Source: Methanoregula sp. (GTDB lineage: Archaea; Halobacteriota; Methanomicrobia; Methanomicrobiales; Methanospirillaceae). Taken from it: a stretch of 5,417 nucleotides of DNA. Positions 5,247 through 5,417 of this stretch are shown piece after piece (the first letter of the stretch is position 1; each line of letters opens with the position of its first letter). The notes below the pieces were generated by a model. That model had not been told where the DNA came from. It did not search any database and was given only the letters and a program-made list of their open reading frames with translations. The DNA is taken from the NCBI GenBank assembly GCA_003136075.1, contig PNBP01000089.1, positions 2,768 through 8,184 of the forward strand, read 5' to 3'. The position numbers and the translations under genes are program-made.

Positions 5247-5321
5247 CTCACCCCGGAAGGAATCACCATAATGTTCCGGTGAGCGAGATTTTTTTGCTCT
5301 ATTTTTGCCTCCTGCTTTTTT
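5247..5321 (+). terminator. Stem-loop followed by three T tracts
   Basis: CTCACC (5247-5252) pairs with GGTGAG (5278-5283) and GGAA (5255-5258) with TTCC (5274-5277): 10 bp in all with a two-base bulge and a 15-nt loop. On the plus strand T7 follows 5 nt later (5289-5295), then T5 (5302-5306) and T6 (5316-5321), as in an intrinsic terminator. No plus-strand protein gene precedes it, since nifB runs the other way, so the terminated transcript would be a short divergent one. On the minus strand only four T follow the stem, so termination of a gene entering from the right is possible but less well supported. Confidence 0.45.
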
Positions 5322-5417
5322 CAGTCCGGATCCCGGAAACGCTGTCAGAACGCGAATACGGGGCTCTGCTTTTCCGACGGCATTTTGATAAAAACGGCAA
5401 AATGGGCAGTAAACCGA

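Noticed and set aside
5153..5269. N-terminal extension of NifB to an upstream ATG at 5269
   Set aside because: It adds 39 residues unlike any NifB, lacks a ribosome binding site, and would cover the TATA region and hairpin; the ATG at 5152 has GGAGTG at the right distance.
5255..5277. GGAA...TTCC near nifB as an NrpR operator
   Set aside because: The known operator has a six-base spacer; here the spacings are 15 or 11 bases, and the segments are better explained as arms of the stem-loop.
5216..5417. Plus-strand frame open from ATG 5216 to the window edge (67 codons)
   Set aside because: It reads through the stem-loop and T tracts, giving an F/L-rich stretch with no recognisable motif, and has no properly spaced ribosome binding site. 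The missing right flank prevents a firm verdict.
5094..5417. Minus-strand frame open from the right edge into nifB, containing a C-P-F-C motif near the edge
   Set aside because: It would overlap the nifB start and promoter. Another minus frame ends in a stop near 5301 and a third at about 5346, so the true end of any gene entering from the right cannot be chosen.
1..5417. tRNA, rRNA, CRISPR array, insertion sequence or phage features
   Set aside because: No cloverleaf, regularly spaced repeats, transposase or integrase motif was seen on either strand.

Overview
The window looks like methanogen chromosome, most likely from the Methanomicrobiales (Methanoregula-like). That placement is inference from protein style: a short archaeal NifB without a NifX domain, a Sec-secreted beta-sandwich protein of the COG1361 'S-layer' type placed with a MacB/LolD-type ABC transporter, GGAG-type ribosome binding sites, and AT-rich TATA-like boxes with T-tract terminators instead of bacterial -35/-10 promoters.

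Layout. Positions 44-529 (+) encode a small lipoprotein whose mature part resembles the emfourin family of metalloprotease inhibitors. It converges on a three-gene minus-strand operon, read right to left: a membrane-anchored extracellular protein with three immunoglobulin-like domains (2591-3892), an FtsX/MacB-type permease (1395-2609) and its ATPase (695-1390). The first two genes overlap by 19 nt and the last two are 4 nt apart, so they probably act as one machine, with the exported protein in the place of a bacterial MacA-type adaptor. A 366-nt AT-richer gap (3893-4258) follows. It carries a plausible promoter for the operon, three short palindromes and a long-range inverted repeat. Positions 4259-5152 (-) encode NifB, the radical SAM enzyme that makes the iron-sulfur-carbide core of nitrogenase cofactor. 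No other nif gene is present.

The right end (5153-5417) has no gene I can defend. It holds the nifB promoter region and, divergent from it, a strong 10-bp stem-loop followed on the plus strand by three T tracts. A possible plus-strand TATA box lies about 60 nt before the stem-loop. Together these could delimit a small RNA of about 80-110 nt.

The best candidates for something undescribed are the divergent hairpin unit upstream of nifB, the tandem six-spaced palindromes upstream of the transporter operon, the three-part exporter itself, and the archaeal emfourin-like lipoprotein. All functional statements rest on motif reading from memory; no searches were run.
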